DNA of 57,975 bases from Micromonospora sonchi (GCF_014646235.1 NZ_BMNB01000036.1:1-57975); one strand, 5' to 3'; shown: positions 41,107 through 50,205, counted from the stretch's first letter. A program made the numbers and translations. The notes: a model not told the origin generated them from the sequence alone.

Positions 41107-42873
41107 ATGCCCACCCTGCGTCTCGCTCTGTGCCAGGTCAACCCCAGCGTCGGTGACCTCAGCGGCAACGCCGAGCTCGTCCGCGCCTGGGCCCGCCGGG
41201 CCGCCGACACCGGCGCCCAGCTGGTGCTCTTCCCGGAGCTGGCGCTGACCGGCTACCCGGTGGAGGACCTGGTCTTCCGGCGGTCCTTCGTCGCCGCGTC
41301 GAAGGCGGCGCTCGACCGGCTCGCCGCCGACCTCGCCGCCGACGGGCTGGGCGAGCTGCCGGTCGTGGTCGGTTACCTCGACGCCGACGGCCCGCCGCAG
41401 GTCAGCCCGGACGCCGAGCCCGGCCGAGGGGCGCGCAACGCCGCCGCGCTGCTGCACCGGGGCGAGATCGTGGCCACCTACTTCAAGCATCACCTGCCCA
41501 ACTACGGCGTCTTCGACGAGGACCGCTACTTCGTGCCCGGGGACATGCTCACCGTGGTCCGCCTCGGCGGGGTGGACGTGGCGCTGACCATCTGCGAGGA
41601 CCTGTGGCAGGCCGGCGGTCCGTTCGCCGCGGCCCGGCAGGCCGGCGTCGGGCTGGTCGTCAACATCAACGGCTCGCCGTACGAGCTGAACAAGGACGAC
41701 CTGCGGCTGCCAGTGGTCCGCCGCCGGGCCGCCGAGGCCGGGGCCACCATCGCGTACGTCAACATGGTCGGCGGCCAGGACGAGCTGGTCTTCGAGGGCG
41801 ACTCGATGATCGTCGCGCCGGACGGGACACTGCTGACCCGGGCGCCGCAGTTCGTCGAGCACCTGCTCGTGCACGACCTGGAGCTGCCGACGGCGGACGA
41901 CGGCGGCAACGCCGCGGACGGCGTGCAGGTCGCCGACGGGCTGCGAGTGGTTCGCCGTACGGTCGAGGGCCTTCCGTCGACGCCGTCCGGCCCGGCGGCC
42001 GTCGGCGGGATCATCGAGCCGGTCGCCGACGAGGCGGAGGTGTGGCAGGCGCTGGTGCTCGGGCTGCGCGACTACGTCAACAAGAACCGCTTCCCGTCGG
42101 TGGTGCTCGGGCTCTCCGGCGGCATCGACTCGGCGGTCGTCGCGGCCATCGCGGTGGACGCGCTCGGCGCCGACCGGGTGATCGGCGTCTCCATGCCCAG
42201 CCAGCACTCCTCGGAGCACAGCCGGGCCGACGCGGCGGAGCTGGCCAAGCGCACCGGGCTGGACTACCGGGTCGAGCCGATCCAGCCGATGGTGGACGCC
42301 TTCCTGGCGAACATGTCACTGTCCGGGGTGGCGGTGGAGAACCTTCAGGCCCGGGTACGCGGCGTGATCCTGATGGCCCTGTCAAACCAGGAGGGGCCGC
42401 TGGTGCTCACCACCGGCAACAAGAGTGAGCTGGCGGTCGGCTACTCGACCCTCTACGGCGACTCGGTCGGTGGCTTCAACCCGATCAAGGATGTCTGGAA
42501 GACGCTGGTCTGGCGGCTCGCCAAGTGGCGCAACGCCGAGGCAGCCCGGTCGGGCGTAACGCCACCGATCCCGGAGAACTCGATCGGTAAGCCGCCCAGC
42601 GCCGAGCTGAGCCCGGGTCAGCTCGACAGCGACACGCTGCCCGACTACGACGTGCTCGATCCGGTCCTGATCGGCTACATCGACGGCGACCTGGGCCGCG
42701 ACGGCCTGGTGGCCTCCGGCCACGATCCGGCGGTGGTGGACAAGGTGCTGCGGATGGTGGATACCGCGGAGTACAAGCGCCGCCAGTCCGCACCGGGCGC
42801 GAAAATCTCCATGAAGGCGTTCGGCCGGGACCGGCGCCTGCCGATCACCAACCGGTGGCGGGAGGACGGCTGA
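41107..42873 (+). CDS. nadE: Glutamine-dependent NAD+ synthetase NadE
   Basis: Last step of NAD synthesis: amidates deamido-NAD using glutamine. 588 aa. The N-terminal nitrilase-type glutaminase domain (1-270) has FPELALTGYP (Glu), YFKHHLPNYGVFDE (Lys) and LTICEDLW (nucleophile Cys). The C-terminal synthetase domain carries the P-loop LGLSGGIDSAVVAA and TTGNKSELAVGYSTLYGD. It is a two-domain fusion, usual for actinobacteria. Divergent from glnA2, fitting its demand for glutamine. Confidence 0.96.
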   Translation: MPTLRLALCQVNPSVGDLSGNAELVRAWARRAADTGAQLVLFPELALTGYPVEDLVFRRSFVAASKAALDRLAADLAADGLGELPVVVGYLDADGPPQVSPDAEPGRGARNAAALLHRGEIVATYFKHHLPNYGVFDEDRYFVPGDMLTVVRLGGVDVALTICEDLWQAGGPFAAARQAGVGLVVNINGSPYELNKDDLRLPVVRRRAAEAGATIAYVNMVGGQDELVFEGDSMIVAPDGTLLTRAPQFVEHLLVHDLELPTADDGGNAADGVQVADGLRVVRRTVEGLPSTPSGPAAVGGIIEPVADEAEVWQALVLGLRDYVNKNRFPSVVLGLSGGIDSAVVAAIAVDALGADRVIGVSMPSQHSSEHSRADAAELAKRTGLDYRVEPIQPMVDAFLANMSLSGVAVENLQARVRGVILMALSNQEGPLVLTTGNKSELAVGYSTLYGDSVGGFNPIKDVWKTLVWRLAKWRNAEAARSGVTPPIPENSIGKPPSAELSPGQLDSDTLPDYDVLDPVLIGYIDGDLGRDGLVASGHDPAVVDKVLRMVDTAEYKRRQSAPGAKISMKAFGRDRRLPITNRWREDG

Positions 42874-42989
42874 GGATCCGCCGAGTGAAATCCTGCACTC
42901 CGCCCTGCCGCCGTCCGCCCGAGCGGTGCGACGATCGCGGTGGAGCCCGGGGACCGCGTACGCGGCCTCGAGGAAGGAGATAGACAGTC

Positions 42990-43835
42990 ATGGTGGAATC
43001 CACCCCGGCCGAGGTGACCGCCCTCTACGGCGGCCCGGCCACCCGTCGGGTCCGTACCCGCGATCTGATCGCCGCCAAGGAGCGCGGCGAGAAGTGGGCC
43101 ATGCTCACCTCGTACGACCAGTACACGGCCGCGATCTTCGACCACGCCGGCATCCCGGTGCTGCTGGTCGGCGACTCGGCGGCGAACAACGTCTTCGGCT
43201 ACGAGACGACCCTGCCGGTGACCGCCGAGGAGCTGCTGCCCCTGGTCCGGGCGGTGGTACGGGCCACCCGGCACACGCTCGTCGTCGGTGACCTGCCGTT
43301 CGGCTCGTACGAGGAGGGGCCGACCCAGGCGCTGCGCACCGCCGTCCGGTTCATGAAGGAGGGCGGCTGCCACGCCGTCAAGCTGGAGGGCGGCCGGCGC
43401 TGCGCCGACCAGATCGCCGCCATCGTCGGCGCCGGCATCCCGGTGATGGCGCACATCGGCTTCACCCCGCAGAGCGAGCACACCCTCGGCGGCTACCGGG
43501 TGCAGGGCCGCGGCGACACCGCCGAGGAGGTGATCGCCGACGCCCGCGCCGTCGCCGAGGCGGGCGCGTTCGCGGTGGTGCTGGAGATGGTGCCCGGCGA
43601 GGTCGCCAAGCGGATCACCGCCGAACTCACGATCGCCACGGTGGGCATCGGCGCCGGCCCGGAGACCGACGCCCAGGTGCTGGTCTGGCAGGACATGGCC
43701 GGTCTACGCGCCGGCAACACACCGCGCTTCGTGAAGCGCTACGCCGACCTGGCCGGCGCCCTGGGCGAGGCGACCCGACGCTTCGCCGACGAGGTCCGCG
43801 ACGGCCAGTTCCCCGCCACCGAACACACTTTCTGA
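42990..43835 (+). CDS. panB: 3-methyl-2-oxobutanoate hydroxymethyltransferase PanB
   Basis: First committed step of pantothenate (vitamin B5/CoA) synthesis: adds a hydroxymethyl group from methylene-THF to ketoisovalerate. 281 aa. Motifs: MLTSYDQYTAAIFD, LLVGDSAANNVFGYE (Mg-binding Asp), VVGDLPFGSYE (second Mg ligand), VKLEGG, HIGFTPQS, and GIGAGPETDAQVLVWQD. AAGGAG lies about 10 nt before the ATG. Monocistronic with a hairpin after the stop. Confidence 0.96.
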   Translation: MVESTPAEVTALYGGPATRRVRTRDLIAAKERGEKWAMLTSYDQYTAAIFDHAGIPVLLVGDSAANNVFGYETTLPVTAEELLPLVRAVVRATRHTLVVGDLPFGSYEEGPTQALRTAVRFMKEGGCHAVKLEGGRRCADQIAAIVGAGIPVMAHIGFTPQSEHTLGGYRVQGRGDTAEEVIADARAVAEAGAFAVVLEMVPGEVAKRITAELTIATVGIGAGPETDAQVLVWQDMAGLRAGNTPRFVKRYADLAGALGEATRRFADEVRDGQFPATEHTF

Positions 43836-43844
43836 GTACGCTCC

Positions 43845-43876
43845 GGCGGCGGCCCGCCACCCGACGGACCGCCGCC
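43845..43876 (+). terminator. Hairpin after panB
   Basis: GGCGGCGG (43845-43852) pairs with CCGCCGCC (43869-43876) around a 16-nt loop, 10 bp after the panB stop. No U-tract, as is common in actinobacteria. Confidence 0.5.
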
Positions 43877-43911
43877 CATGCTCAGCGACAGCAGCCCTCG
43901 CGCAGGCAACA

Positions 43912-44200
43912 TCAGCCCCTGAGCAGGCAGAACGGATGCCCGGCGGGGTCGAGGTAGACCCGCCATCGGTCACCGCCCGGCTGAAAGTCGGCCTTGGTAG
44001 CGCCCAGCGCCAGCACCATGGCCTCGGCCTCGGCCTCATCGACATTGTCGACGGCGAAATCGAGGTGCAGCTGCTGCGGGCTTCGCTGCGCGGGCCAGCT
44101 CGGCGGCTGGTAACCATCGACGCGCTGAAAACCGATGAGTCTGAGCCTAGCCCCAATACCAGCCTTTGGGATCCGACTCGCCACCGCGATCCACCCATCG
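43912..44200 (-). pseudogene. VOC (glyoxalase-like) protein, 5'-truncated
   Basis: C-terminal two thirds of a VOC-fold protein: DGWIAVAS, RLIGFQRVDGYQPPSWP, QQLHLDFAVDNVDEAEA and VYLDPAGHPFCLLRG match the usual second half of about 120-aa family members. Upstream of about 44200 the frame runs into the simple repeat at 44218-44292 and no N-terminal beta-alpha-beta-beta module is seen. So about 40 residues are missing and the gene is probably dead. A downstream start giving a short protein cannot be excluded. Confidence 0.7.
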
Positions 44201-44217
44201 CGTAAGGGGAGGCCGGC

Positions 44218-44292
44218 ACCGCACATCGCCATCGCCACCACCGCCACCGCCACCGCACATCGCCACCGCACATCGCCACCGCCACCGTCACG
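44218..44292. repeat. Simple repeat of CGCCAC and CGCACAT units
   Basis: Imperfect array of CACCGCACATCGCCAC-like units, several copies, abutting the truncated end of the VOC pseudogene. A slippage-prone sequence. Confidence 0.8.
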
Positions 44293-44311
44293 GCAATGTG
44301 GGCGGCGAGGG

Positions 44312-45784
44312 TCAGGGCGGTCGAGGGCGGGTCGCCGGCCTGCCACCGGTGGACCCGGCTTTGCGGATTCGCGTGGCCGGCGATCGCGACCCGCTGGCCC
44401 TGCTCGCCGCCGCCGCGCCGGGGCGGGCACGCCGGCCACGCCCCACGGCTCGTCGTTGCGCCGTCATCGGAGAGCCGGTGCGGCGCAGTGCGCGGGCATT
44501 AGGGACGCCTGGCTCCCTGCCGGGAGGCGCCACCGGGACGCGGTGCAGGTGGTTACGACGGGGACGCTGCTCGGGATCGAGCCAGCGGGGCGGAACGAAC
44601 TCCGGGTGGCCGTCGGCGGGGGCGAGCCGGACCTGCCAGCCGTGGTGATGCACCTGGCGGTGGTGATGACGGCAGAGCAGCACCGCGTTGGCCAGGCTGG
44701 TGGGGCCACCGTCGGACCAGTGCCGCAGGTGGTGGCCCTCGCACCAACGGGGTGGGCGATCGCAGCCGGGGAAGGCGCAGCCGCCGTCGCGCAGCACCAG
44801 TGCCCGGCGCAGTGGCCCGGTGAAGAGCCGGCGCTGCCGGCCCACGTCGAGCACCTGGCCCGCGCCGCCGAGCACGGCCGGCAGCACCGCCGCGTCGCAG
44901 GCCAGTCGGCGTACCGTCGCGGGCGTCAGGGTCTGGCCGCCGTCCAACGTGCCCGCTCCGAGGCGGCCGGCGAGGACGTCGTACGCAGCGGTGACGACGA
45001 TCTGAGCGGCATCACCGCCATGCTCGGGCAGCTCATCGGCGCGCAGGGCGAGTCGACAGACGTCACCGAGCGCGTCGTGCCGGCGCTGCCCCGGCGAACG
45101 CGAGTCGTCCGGCCCGCTGGGCGCGGTCAGCGGCTCGATGGCGGCCCGCAGCAGCGCGGCGGTCTCGGCGTCGAGGCTGCCAGCCAGTCGGGTCCGGCCG
45201 TCGCGTAGATCGGAGAGGGTGAGTTGTCGCTCCCGGGCGGCGCGGGCGGCCTCGGCTTCGAGGGCTCTGGCGGCGGCTGCCTCGGCGACCTGCGGGGCCA
45301 CGTGGTCGAGGATGCGCGCGCCGAGGCGGCGCAGCACCCTCGGATCGAACTGCCCGGCCCACTCCACCAGGAGGCCAGCTGCCCGCTCGGCCGCCTCGGT
45401 GCCCGCCTCCCGCGACACCTCCGCCACGATGTCGATGATCACTCGGGCCTGCTCCTCGTCGAGCTGGCCACCGCCGAGGGCGAGCCGGACCTGGTCGGAT
45501 CCGGCGTCCAACGCACCGGCGAATTCGACCAGACGGCGAGCCGCCGGCACACCGAGCCGCAGCCGGTCGCGGAGCCAGACCGCAGTGGACGAGGCGCCCT
45601 GCGCCGCTGCCACTCCACGGCCGTCCAGCTCACGAACGAGGGTCAACTTCACCGCAGCGAGCCGCTGCTCCAGCCGGTGCACCATGTCGAGGGCATCGAC
45701 GAGGTGCCCCTCCGACATGGCCCAGGCTGCGGCGTCGACGCACGACCGCATCGCCGCCTCGGCCCGCTCCAGCTCTTCCAACAC
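44312..45784 (-). CDS. DUF222 / HNH endonuclease-motif protein
   Basis: 490 aa. N-terminal DUF222 region (about 20-330) followed by an HNH motif: DGGCAFPGCDRPPRWCEGHH (metal Cys pair and His), HWSDGGPTSLANAVLLCRHH. The C-terminal 80 residues are Arg/Pro-rich and low-complexity, next to the simple repeat, so the natural end may have been altered. DUF222-HNH proteins are multicopy in actinobacteria; their function is unproven, though mobile or defence links are suspected. Leaderless start with TAACGT 6 nt upstream. Confidence 0.88.
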   Translation of the reverse strand: MLEELERAEAAMRSCVDAAAWAMSEGHLVDALDMVHRLEQRLAAVKLTLVRELDGRGVAAAQGASSTAVWLRDRLRLGVPAARRLVEFAGALDAGSDQVRLALGGGQLDEEQARVIIDIVAEVSREAGTEAAERAAGLLVEWAGQFDPRVLRRLGARILDHVAPQVAEAAAARALEAEAARAARERQLTLSDLRDGRTRLAGSLDAETAALLRAAIEPLTAPSGPDDSRSPGQRRHDALGDVCRLALRADELPEHGGDAAQIVVTAAYDVLAGRLGAGTLDGGQTLTPATVRRLACDAAVLPAVLGGAGQVLDVGRQRRLFTGPLRRALVLRDGGCAFPGCDRPPRWCEGHHLRHWSDGGPTSLANAVLLCRHHHRQVHHHGWQVRLAPADGHPEFVPPRWLDPEQRPRRNHLHRVPVAPPGREPGVPNARALRRTGSPMTAQRRAVGRGRRARPGAAAASRASGSRSPATRIRKAGSTGGRPATRPRPP

Positions 45785-45790
45785 GCCGCC

Positions 45791-45796
45791 ACGTTA
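45791..45796 (-). promoter_or_regulatory. -10 hexamer TAACGT, leaderless start of the HNH gene
   Basis: TAACGT, 6-nt spacer, then GTG 45784; no SD. Confidence 0.45.
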
Positions 45797-45911
45797 GAAC
45801 ACACGTACGACATTTTGCCGCTCCTCGCCCTGCCGGCACAGCCACCGGGCACGGCCACCGGGCACCGGCTGCATGACCACCGGCACCGGCACCGGGCAGC
45901 AGGCAGCGGGG

Positions 45912-46607
45912 TCAGACGTCGGTGACGCGGATGCCGGCGTGGGCCTTGTAGCGCCGGTTGATGGCGATCAGGTTGGCGGTGAACGCTTCGATCTGGTGGG
46001 CGTTGCGCAGCCGTCCGGCGTAGATGCCCCGCATGCCGGGAATGCGGGCGGCGAGCGCGCTGACGACCCCCACCAACTCCCGTTCCTCGGTGCAGATCAG
46101 CACGTCGAGTTCGATCCGGTCGATCTCCGGGTCGGCCAGTAGCGGCGCGCTGACATGGTTGAACGCGGCGCAGACACGGGAGTCGGGCAGCAGCGCGGCG
46201 GCCTGCTGGGCGGCGCTGCCCTCGGGCACGGGCAGCGCGTACGGGCCCTGCTTGTCGAAGCCGAGCGGGTTGACGCAGTCGATGACGATCTTTCCGGCGA
46301 GCGGCTCGGCGAGCGCCTTGACGGTGGCGGCGTGCCCGTCCCAGGGCACCGCCACGATCACCACGTCGCTGCGCCGGGCCACCTCGTCGTTGTCCGCCCC
46401 GGTCACGCCGCCGGCCGGCACGCCGGGCAGCGCGGCGATCTCCTCGGCCGACTGGACGGCCCGCTCCGCCGAGCGGGAGCCGATCAGCACCCGCTGACCG
46501 GCGCGGGCGAACCTGTAGGCGAGCCCTCGCCCCTGGTCACCGGTGCCGCCGATGATGCCGACAATCAGCCCGGAGACGTCGGGAAGGGCGCTCGCGTCGT
46601 ATGCCAT
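45912..46607 (-). CDS. npdG: NADPH-dependent F420 reductase
   Basis: Transfers hydride between NADPH and the deazaflavin F420, feeding F420-dependent enzymes. 231 aa. The Rossmann loop VGIIGGTGDQGRGLA (16-30) is the family hallmark, followed by GSRSAERA (NADPH 2'-phosphate site), VVIVAVPWDGH, and DCVNPLGFDKQGPYALPV. F420 use is typical of this lineage. ATG 46607 is preceded by GAGG about 9 nt upstream. The long open frame upstream is non-coding repeat sequence. Confidence 0.93.
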   Translation of the reverse strand: MAYDASALPDVSGLIVGIIGGTGDQGRGLAYRFARAGQRVLIGSRSAERAVQSAEEIAALPGVPAGGVTGADNDEVARRSDVVIVAVPWDGHAATVKALAEPLAGKIVIDCVNPLGFDKQGPYALPVPEGSAAQQAAALLPDSRVCAAFNHVSAPLLADPEIDRIELDVLICTEERELVGVVSALAARIPGMRGIYAGRLRNAHQIEAFTANLIAINRRYKAHAGIRVTDV

Positions 46608-47089
46608 GCTCGCCATCCTCGCAAATCCGCCCGCTGAGCAGCAGCGAACCGCGCTGTGACAAACCCCGCTGCCGTTCCGGCCGCCGGGTCGACCCGGCCA
46701 ACGCGCCGTCCGCCCGGCACCCACCGGGATCGTGCCGGTCAGAGGTCGCCGGGCGTACGGCGGGTCTGTCGGTCGCCTTGCGCGCGGCAACTGGAACATC
46801 CGGTCGAAGTCGCCACTGTCGTGCGGTCGCCGTTCACCGCGACGGTGCCGAGGAGCACGGCGATCGCAGCCCGCCACATCCCGTGCCTTCCTGGCGGGAG
46901 CGGTGTTCCGCGCGTTGGCCGCCTGGCTGGCCGGTGCCTCAGGCGATGGGGACGAGGCGGGCAAGGCAGAGGATGGCGCCGCGCCGGTGTGGCATGGCCG
47001 ACGACGACGGCGCTGCCAGCCGACGCGCCAAGGGCGCGCGGCAGCACCCCCAGTCCTGTTTGGGGCCTCTCTCAGTGGTCGGACGCCGA

Positions 47090-47185
47090 CCGCCTTGATC
47101 GACTCCGTTTCGTCGGTATGGCGGTGTCTGATCGGTCGCGACACCGCCATTACGGCGAAACGGCGCTCGGCGTCGATCAAGGCGG
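47090..47185. repeat. Long imperfect palindrome D with TTGATC ends
   Basis: Left arm starts CCGCCTTGATCGAC, right arm ends GTCGATCAAGGCGG; the inner arms CCGTTTCG...GGCGGTGTC and GACACCGCC...CGAAACGG also pair, with one 8-nt bulge. Total span about 96 bp. Confidence 0.8.
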
Positions 47186-47262
47186 TTGGCGCCAGAAAGT
47201 CCAACCATGGGCGGGGAGGGCTCCATGCCTGGTCAGGTTCTGCCCGAGGGTGGTGGGCGACG

Positions 47263-47428
47263 CGAGTTGCGGCATGTCGGGGTGTTCGGGCCGATCGGGC
47301 GGGCACGAGTTGCGGCATGTCGGGGTATCCCGCCCGGTGCGCGGCACGAGTTGCGGCATGCCGGGGTGTCCGGGCCCGCTGAGGCCGCGAGTTGCGGCAT
47401 CTCGTGCGCAGACCGCGAGTTGCGGCAT
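47263..47428. repeat. Five interspersed copies of CGAGTTGCGGCAT
   Basis: Copies at 47263, 47306, 47347, 47388 and 47416 (spacing 43, 41, 41 and 28 bp). The first three continue G(T/C)CGGGGT(G/A)T; the last two continue CTCGTGCGCAG. Intervals differ in sequence but are G/C-rich. Confidence 0.85.
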
Positions 47429-47578
47429 CTCGTGCGCAGGTGCTGGGTGAGACGGGGTCACCTGGCCCTCAATCCACCGGCACGGGCCAGGACCCACCTC
47501 GTCGCCACCGCCTACTGCCGATCTCACTCATTCGCCGGCTCATCACCGCTGCCGGACTGAGCCGCCGCCACGGGTCTG

Positions 47579-48421
47579 CTACGCCGCAGTCCTGCGGGTT
47601 TGTGCCCGGCTCGCCGCCGAGGTCGTCTTTCGCGCCGGCGCCTTCCCCGCAGGCCCACTCTTCCGGGCGGTCGCCTCGGTGGTGGCCTTTCTGGCCGCCG
47701 TCGTCTTCGCGGCTGTCTTCGCCGCAGTTGTCTTCTTGGCCGCCGTCGTCTTCGCGGTGGTACCCGCCCGGGTCGTCGCCTTACGGGCCGGCGCCGTCGT
47801 CTTCCGCGCGCCGGCCGAGGGTCGCGTCGACGTCGTCTTCTTCGCGGTGGCCCTCTTCGCGGCCGCCTTTGTCGCAGCCGCCTTGGTCGCGGTGGTCTTG
47901 GTCGCGGCGGTCTTGGTCGCGGCGGTCTTGGTCGCGGCGGTCTTGCGGGCCGCCGCCGTGGTCTTCCGGGCGGGCATCTGCTTCGTCGCGGCCGTGGCCT
48001 TCTTGGCGGGAGCAGCCTTGCGCGCCGCGACCGCTGTACGAGCGGGTGCCTTGGCTGCGGTCTTCTTCACCGACTCAGTCTTCTTCACCGCCGCCGACTT
48101 CCTCGCAGGCACGGTCTTCTTCACCGCCGACTTCTTCGCGGGCGCGGTCTTCCTCGCCGGCGCAGTCTTCTTCACCACCGCCGACTTCTTCGCCACCGCC
48201 GAATTCTTCGCGGGTGCGGTCTTTTTCGCGGGCGCGGTGCGCTTCGCCGTCGGGGTCCGCCCGGCACCAGCGGGCGTGCTCCGGGCTGCCGGCGCGGTGC
48301 CGGTGGCCCGGCGGGTGGACGGGGTACGCGTTACGCCCGCGCTACGTTCCGTCGCGGCGGTTTTCCTCGCGGGCGTACGCTTCGCGGCCGGGCGGGGGGT
48401 GGCCTGCTGTGCTTCGGCCAT
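47579..48421 (-). CDS. Histone-H1-like Lys/Ala/Thr-rich repeat protein
   Basis: 280 aa, made almost entirely of K, A, T, P and R, with repeats such as KTAATKTAATKTAATK and APAKKTAPAK. This matches bacterial histone-H1-like nucleoid proteins, which bind DNA through a disordered lysine-rich tail. ATG 48421 is chosen because AAGGAGGG lies 7 nt upstream. The composition makes repeat-number variation likely. Opposite-strand frames are long but are shadows. Probably nucleoid-associated; no globular domain is visible. Confidence 0.85.
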   Translation of the reverse strand: MAEAQQATPRPAAKRTPARKTAATERSAGVTRTPSTRRATGTAPAARSTPAGAGRTPTAKRTAPAKKTAPAKNSAVAKKSAVVKKTAPARKTAPAKKSAVKKTVPARKSAAVKKTESVKKTAAKAPARTAVAARKAAPAKKATAATKQMPARKTTAAARKTAATKTAATKTAATKTTATKAAATKAAAKRATAKKTTSTRPSAGARKTTAPARKATTRAGTTAKTTAAKKTTAAKTAAKTTAARKATTEATARKSGPAGKAPARKTTSAASRAQTRRTAA

Positions 48422-48501
48422 CTCGATTCCCTCCTTGGGGACGTGCCACCGCCCTCGCGGAAGCACGCGATGCTCTCGACGCGGGAGTCGTCCCGCATCG
48501 T

Positions 48502-48702
48502 CTATTCCTCATCCCCGGCCCAACGGGCGTCCTCGGCCTCCCACGCTTCGTTACGCTCCCGCACCTGTTGCAGGGCGTTCTCCGCGTCGGCGACCGAGGC
48601 GTACGGCCCGAGAACGTGCCGTGCAGCGCACACGTCGGCATCGCTCTCGACCCGGTGGTGTCGCGTACACCAGTAGTAGCGTCCACGTCCGCTGTCGCTC
48701 AT
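48502..48702 (-). CDS. Small conserved-looking protein (66 aa)
   Basis: Encodes MSDSGRGRYYWCTRHHRVES and then LGPYASVADAENALQQVRER with an acidic end. The C-terminal half has the pattern of a sporulation-related (SPOR-like) repeat, but too short to be sure. One Cys-His cluster (WCTRHH, VCAARH) could bind metal. It lies just upstream of the histone-like gene on the same strand, 80 bp apart. Similar short actinobacterial proteins are uncharacterised. Confidence 0.7.
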   Translation of the reverse strand: MSDSGRGRYYWCTRHHRVESDADVCAARHVLGPYASVADAENALQQVRERNEAWEAEDARWAGDEE

Positions 48703-48939
48703 GCGTTCACTGTGCACCGGGAACCGCTCGCCCGCCACCGGAACACCGCAAGTCACCAGGCTTTTCCACAGTAGACGTGCAGGTCGCCCGGCGGGTGCGA
48801 AACGGTGAGATCCGGGTTCCGGCCCACCGTGACAGGCGCGGCGGGCCGGCCCGATCACCGCCAGGCCGTCGTCGACGACGGCTGGTCATCCGAAAGGACG
48901 TTGTCGGGCGGCGTGCGGTCCCCGCCAAGATTGACGCTC

Positions 48940-50205
48940 GTGACCACCACCTCGGCCGCCACCGGATGCCCGCGCTGCGGCACACCGACCGTTTCCCAGC
49001 TCGACGCGACGGCCTGGTGCCCGTCGTGTGAATGGAACCTGGAGGCGTACGACGCCGGCCGGAGCCGGCCGGTGTTCGGTTGGGGCTGGGTCGACCGCCG
49101 GGCGCACCGGCTGGCGTACCGGATGACGCGGGAGCACTTCGACCGGTTGGTGAAGCGGCCGATCGGCGCGACCGGAGCCGGGGCGGCGAGGGCGCTGACC
49201 GCCGCGGCCTCCGTGCTGCTGCTCGCTGGGGTGGCCGCGCTCGCGGTCACCGGCGCCTGGCTGACCGTGCGGTCGTTCCCGAGCCTGACCCTGCTGCCCG
49301 GGCTTGCCCTGCTCGGCGTCGCCTACGTGCTGCGGCCACGGTTCGGCCGGCTCGACCCGAAGCTGGAGGTACTGTCCCGGCAGCGAGCTCCTGAGCTGTT
49401 CGCGCTGGTCGACGAGGTCGCCACGGCACTGGGCGCGCCGGCGCCGCAGGTGATCGGTGTGGACGGCGAACTCAACGGGTACGCGGGTCAGATCGGCCTG
49501 CGGCAGCGGCGGGTGCTCTGCCTCGGGTTGCCGTACTGGGGCTCGCTCGGCCCGCAGGAGCGGGTGGCGTTGCTCGGCCACGAGTTGGGCCACTTCGTCA
49601 ACGGCGACCCGCGGCGGATGCTGCTCACCCAACCCGCGTTCCGGACGCTGGGCGAGGCTGCCGACCTGCTCCGCCCGAGAAACACCGGGCACCGTGGCGG
49701 CCTCCTGGAGCTGCTCGGCGCCGCGCTGGCGAAGGTCCTGCTCGGCACCCTGTCGCGGCTGCTCGCCGCCGGTCACCTGGTCCTCGTCTGCCTGGCCCTG
49801 CGGGAGAGCCAACGCGCCGAGTACCTCGCGGACGAGCTGTCCGCGAAGGTCGCCGGCTCCGACGGGACGACCCGCCTGCTGGACAGCACGCTGCGTCTGG
49901 AGTCGATGGCGCTCGCCGTACGCCGGGAGTCGCTGGCCGGGCACGGCCCCGACCGGTGGCGGGCCGCGGCGGCCGAGTCGCTCGCCGCCGCCGCAGATCG
50001 GCTGCCGCAGCTCCGGCAACTCTCCGTGCGCGAGGAGGCGTCGCTGTTCGCGTCGCATCCGCCGGCCGGGCTGCGGCGGCAGATGCTGGCCAGCCGGGAC
50101 TGGCACGACCCGAAGGTGATCCTCACCGAGGCTCGCACGGAGCGCATCGACGCCGAACTGGCCCGGGAGTACGAGCGGGTACGCCGACAGATCAGCCTCC
50201 GCTGA
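48940..50205 (+). CDS. M48-family metallopeptidase with N-terminal zinc ribbon
   Basis: 421 aa from GTG 48940. A zinc ribbon with Cys10, Cys13, Cys27, Cys30 (GCPRCG and WCPSCEW) is followed by two membrane segments (about 85-130). The peptidase domain has LLGHELGHFVNGD (His214, Glu215, His218, zinc site) and a downstream Glu ligand in RAEYLADEL. M48 (HtpX-like) enzymes act in membrane-protein quality control; the added zinc ribbon is a regional variation whose role is unknown. Divergent from the 66-aa gene. Confidence 0.85.
   Translation: MTTTSAATGCPRCGTPTVSQLDATAWCPSCEWNLEAYDAGRSRPVFGWGWVDRRAHRLAYRMTREHFDRLVKRPIGATGAGAARALTAAASVLLLAGVAALAVTGAWLTVRSFPSLTLLPGLALLGVAYVLRPRFGRLDPKLEVLSRQRAPELFALVDEVATALGAPAPQVIGVDGELNGYAGQIGLRQRRVLCLGLPYWGSLGPQERVALLGHELGHFVNGDPRRMLLTQPAFRTLGEAADLLRPRNTGHRGGLLELLGAALAKVLLGTLSRLLAAGHLVLVCLALRESQRAEYLADELSAKVAGSDGTTRLLDSTLRLESMALAVRRESLAGHGPDRWRAAAAESLAAAADRLPQLRQLSVREEASLFASHPPAGLRRQMLASRDWHDPKVILTEARTERIDAELAREYERVRRQISLR

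Larger units (their letters stand above)
46608..47578. other. Repeat-rich intergenic gap of about 970 bp
   Basis: I see no credible gene here. The stretch holds palindrome D (47090-47185) and five spaced copies of CGAGTTGCGGCAT (47263-47428). A minus-strand ORF reading MWRAAIAVLLGTVAVNG near 46880 was considered but has no support. Several frames are open only because of high GC. Confidence 0.6.

Noticed and set aside
46739..46900. Minus-strand small ORF starting MWRAAIAVLLGTV
   Set aside because: No SD, no family, and lies in a repeat-rich gap; not enough to call a gene.
47263..47428. CRISPR array
   Set aside because: Conserved part only 13 nt, intervals vary from 15 to 30 nt and share sequence with each other; no cas genes.
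47600..49031. Long plus-strand frames opposite the histone-like gene
   Set aside because: Products of its repeats read on the other strand; no RBS and no family.
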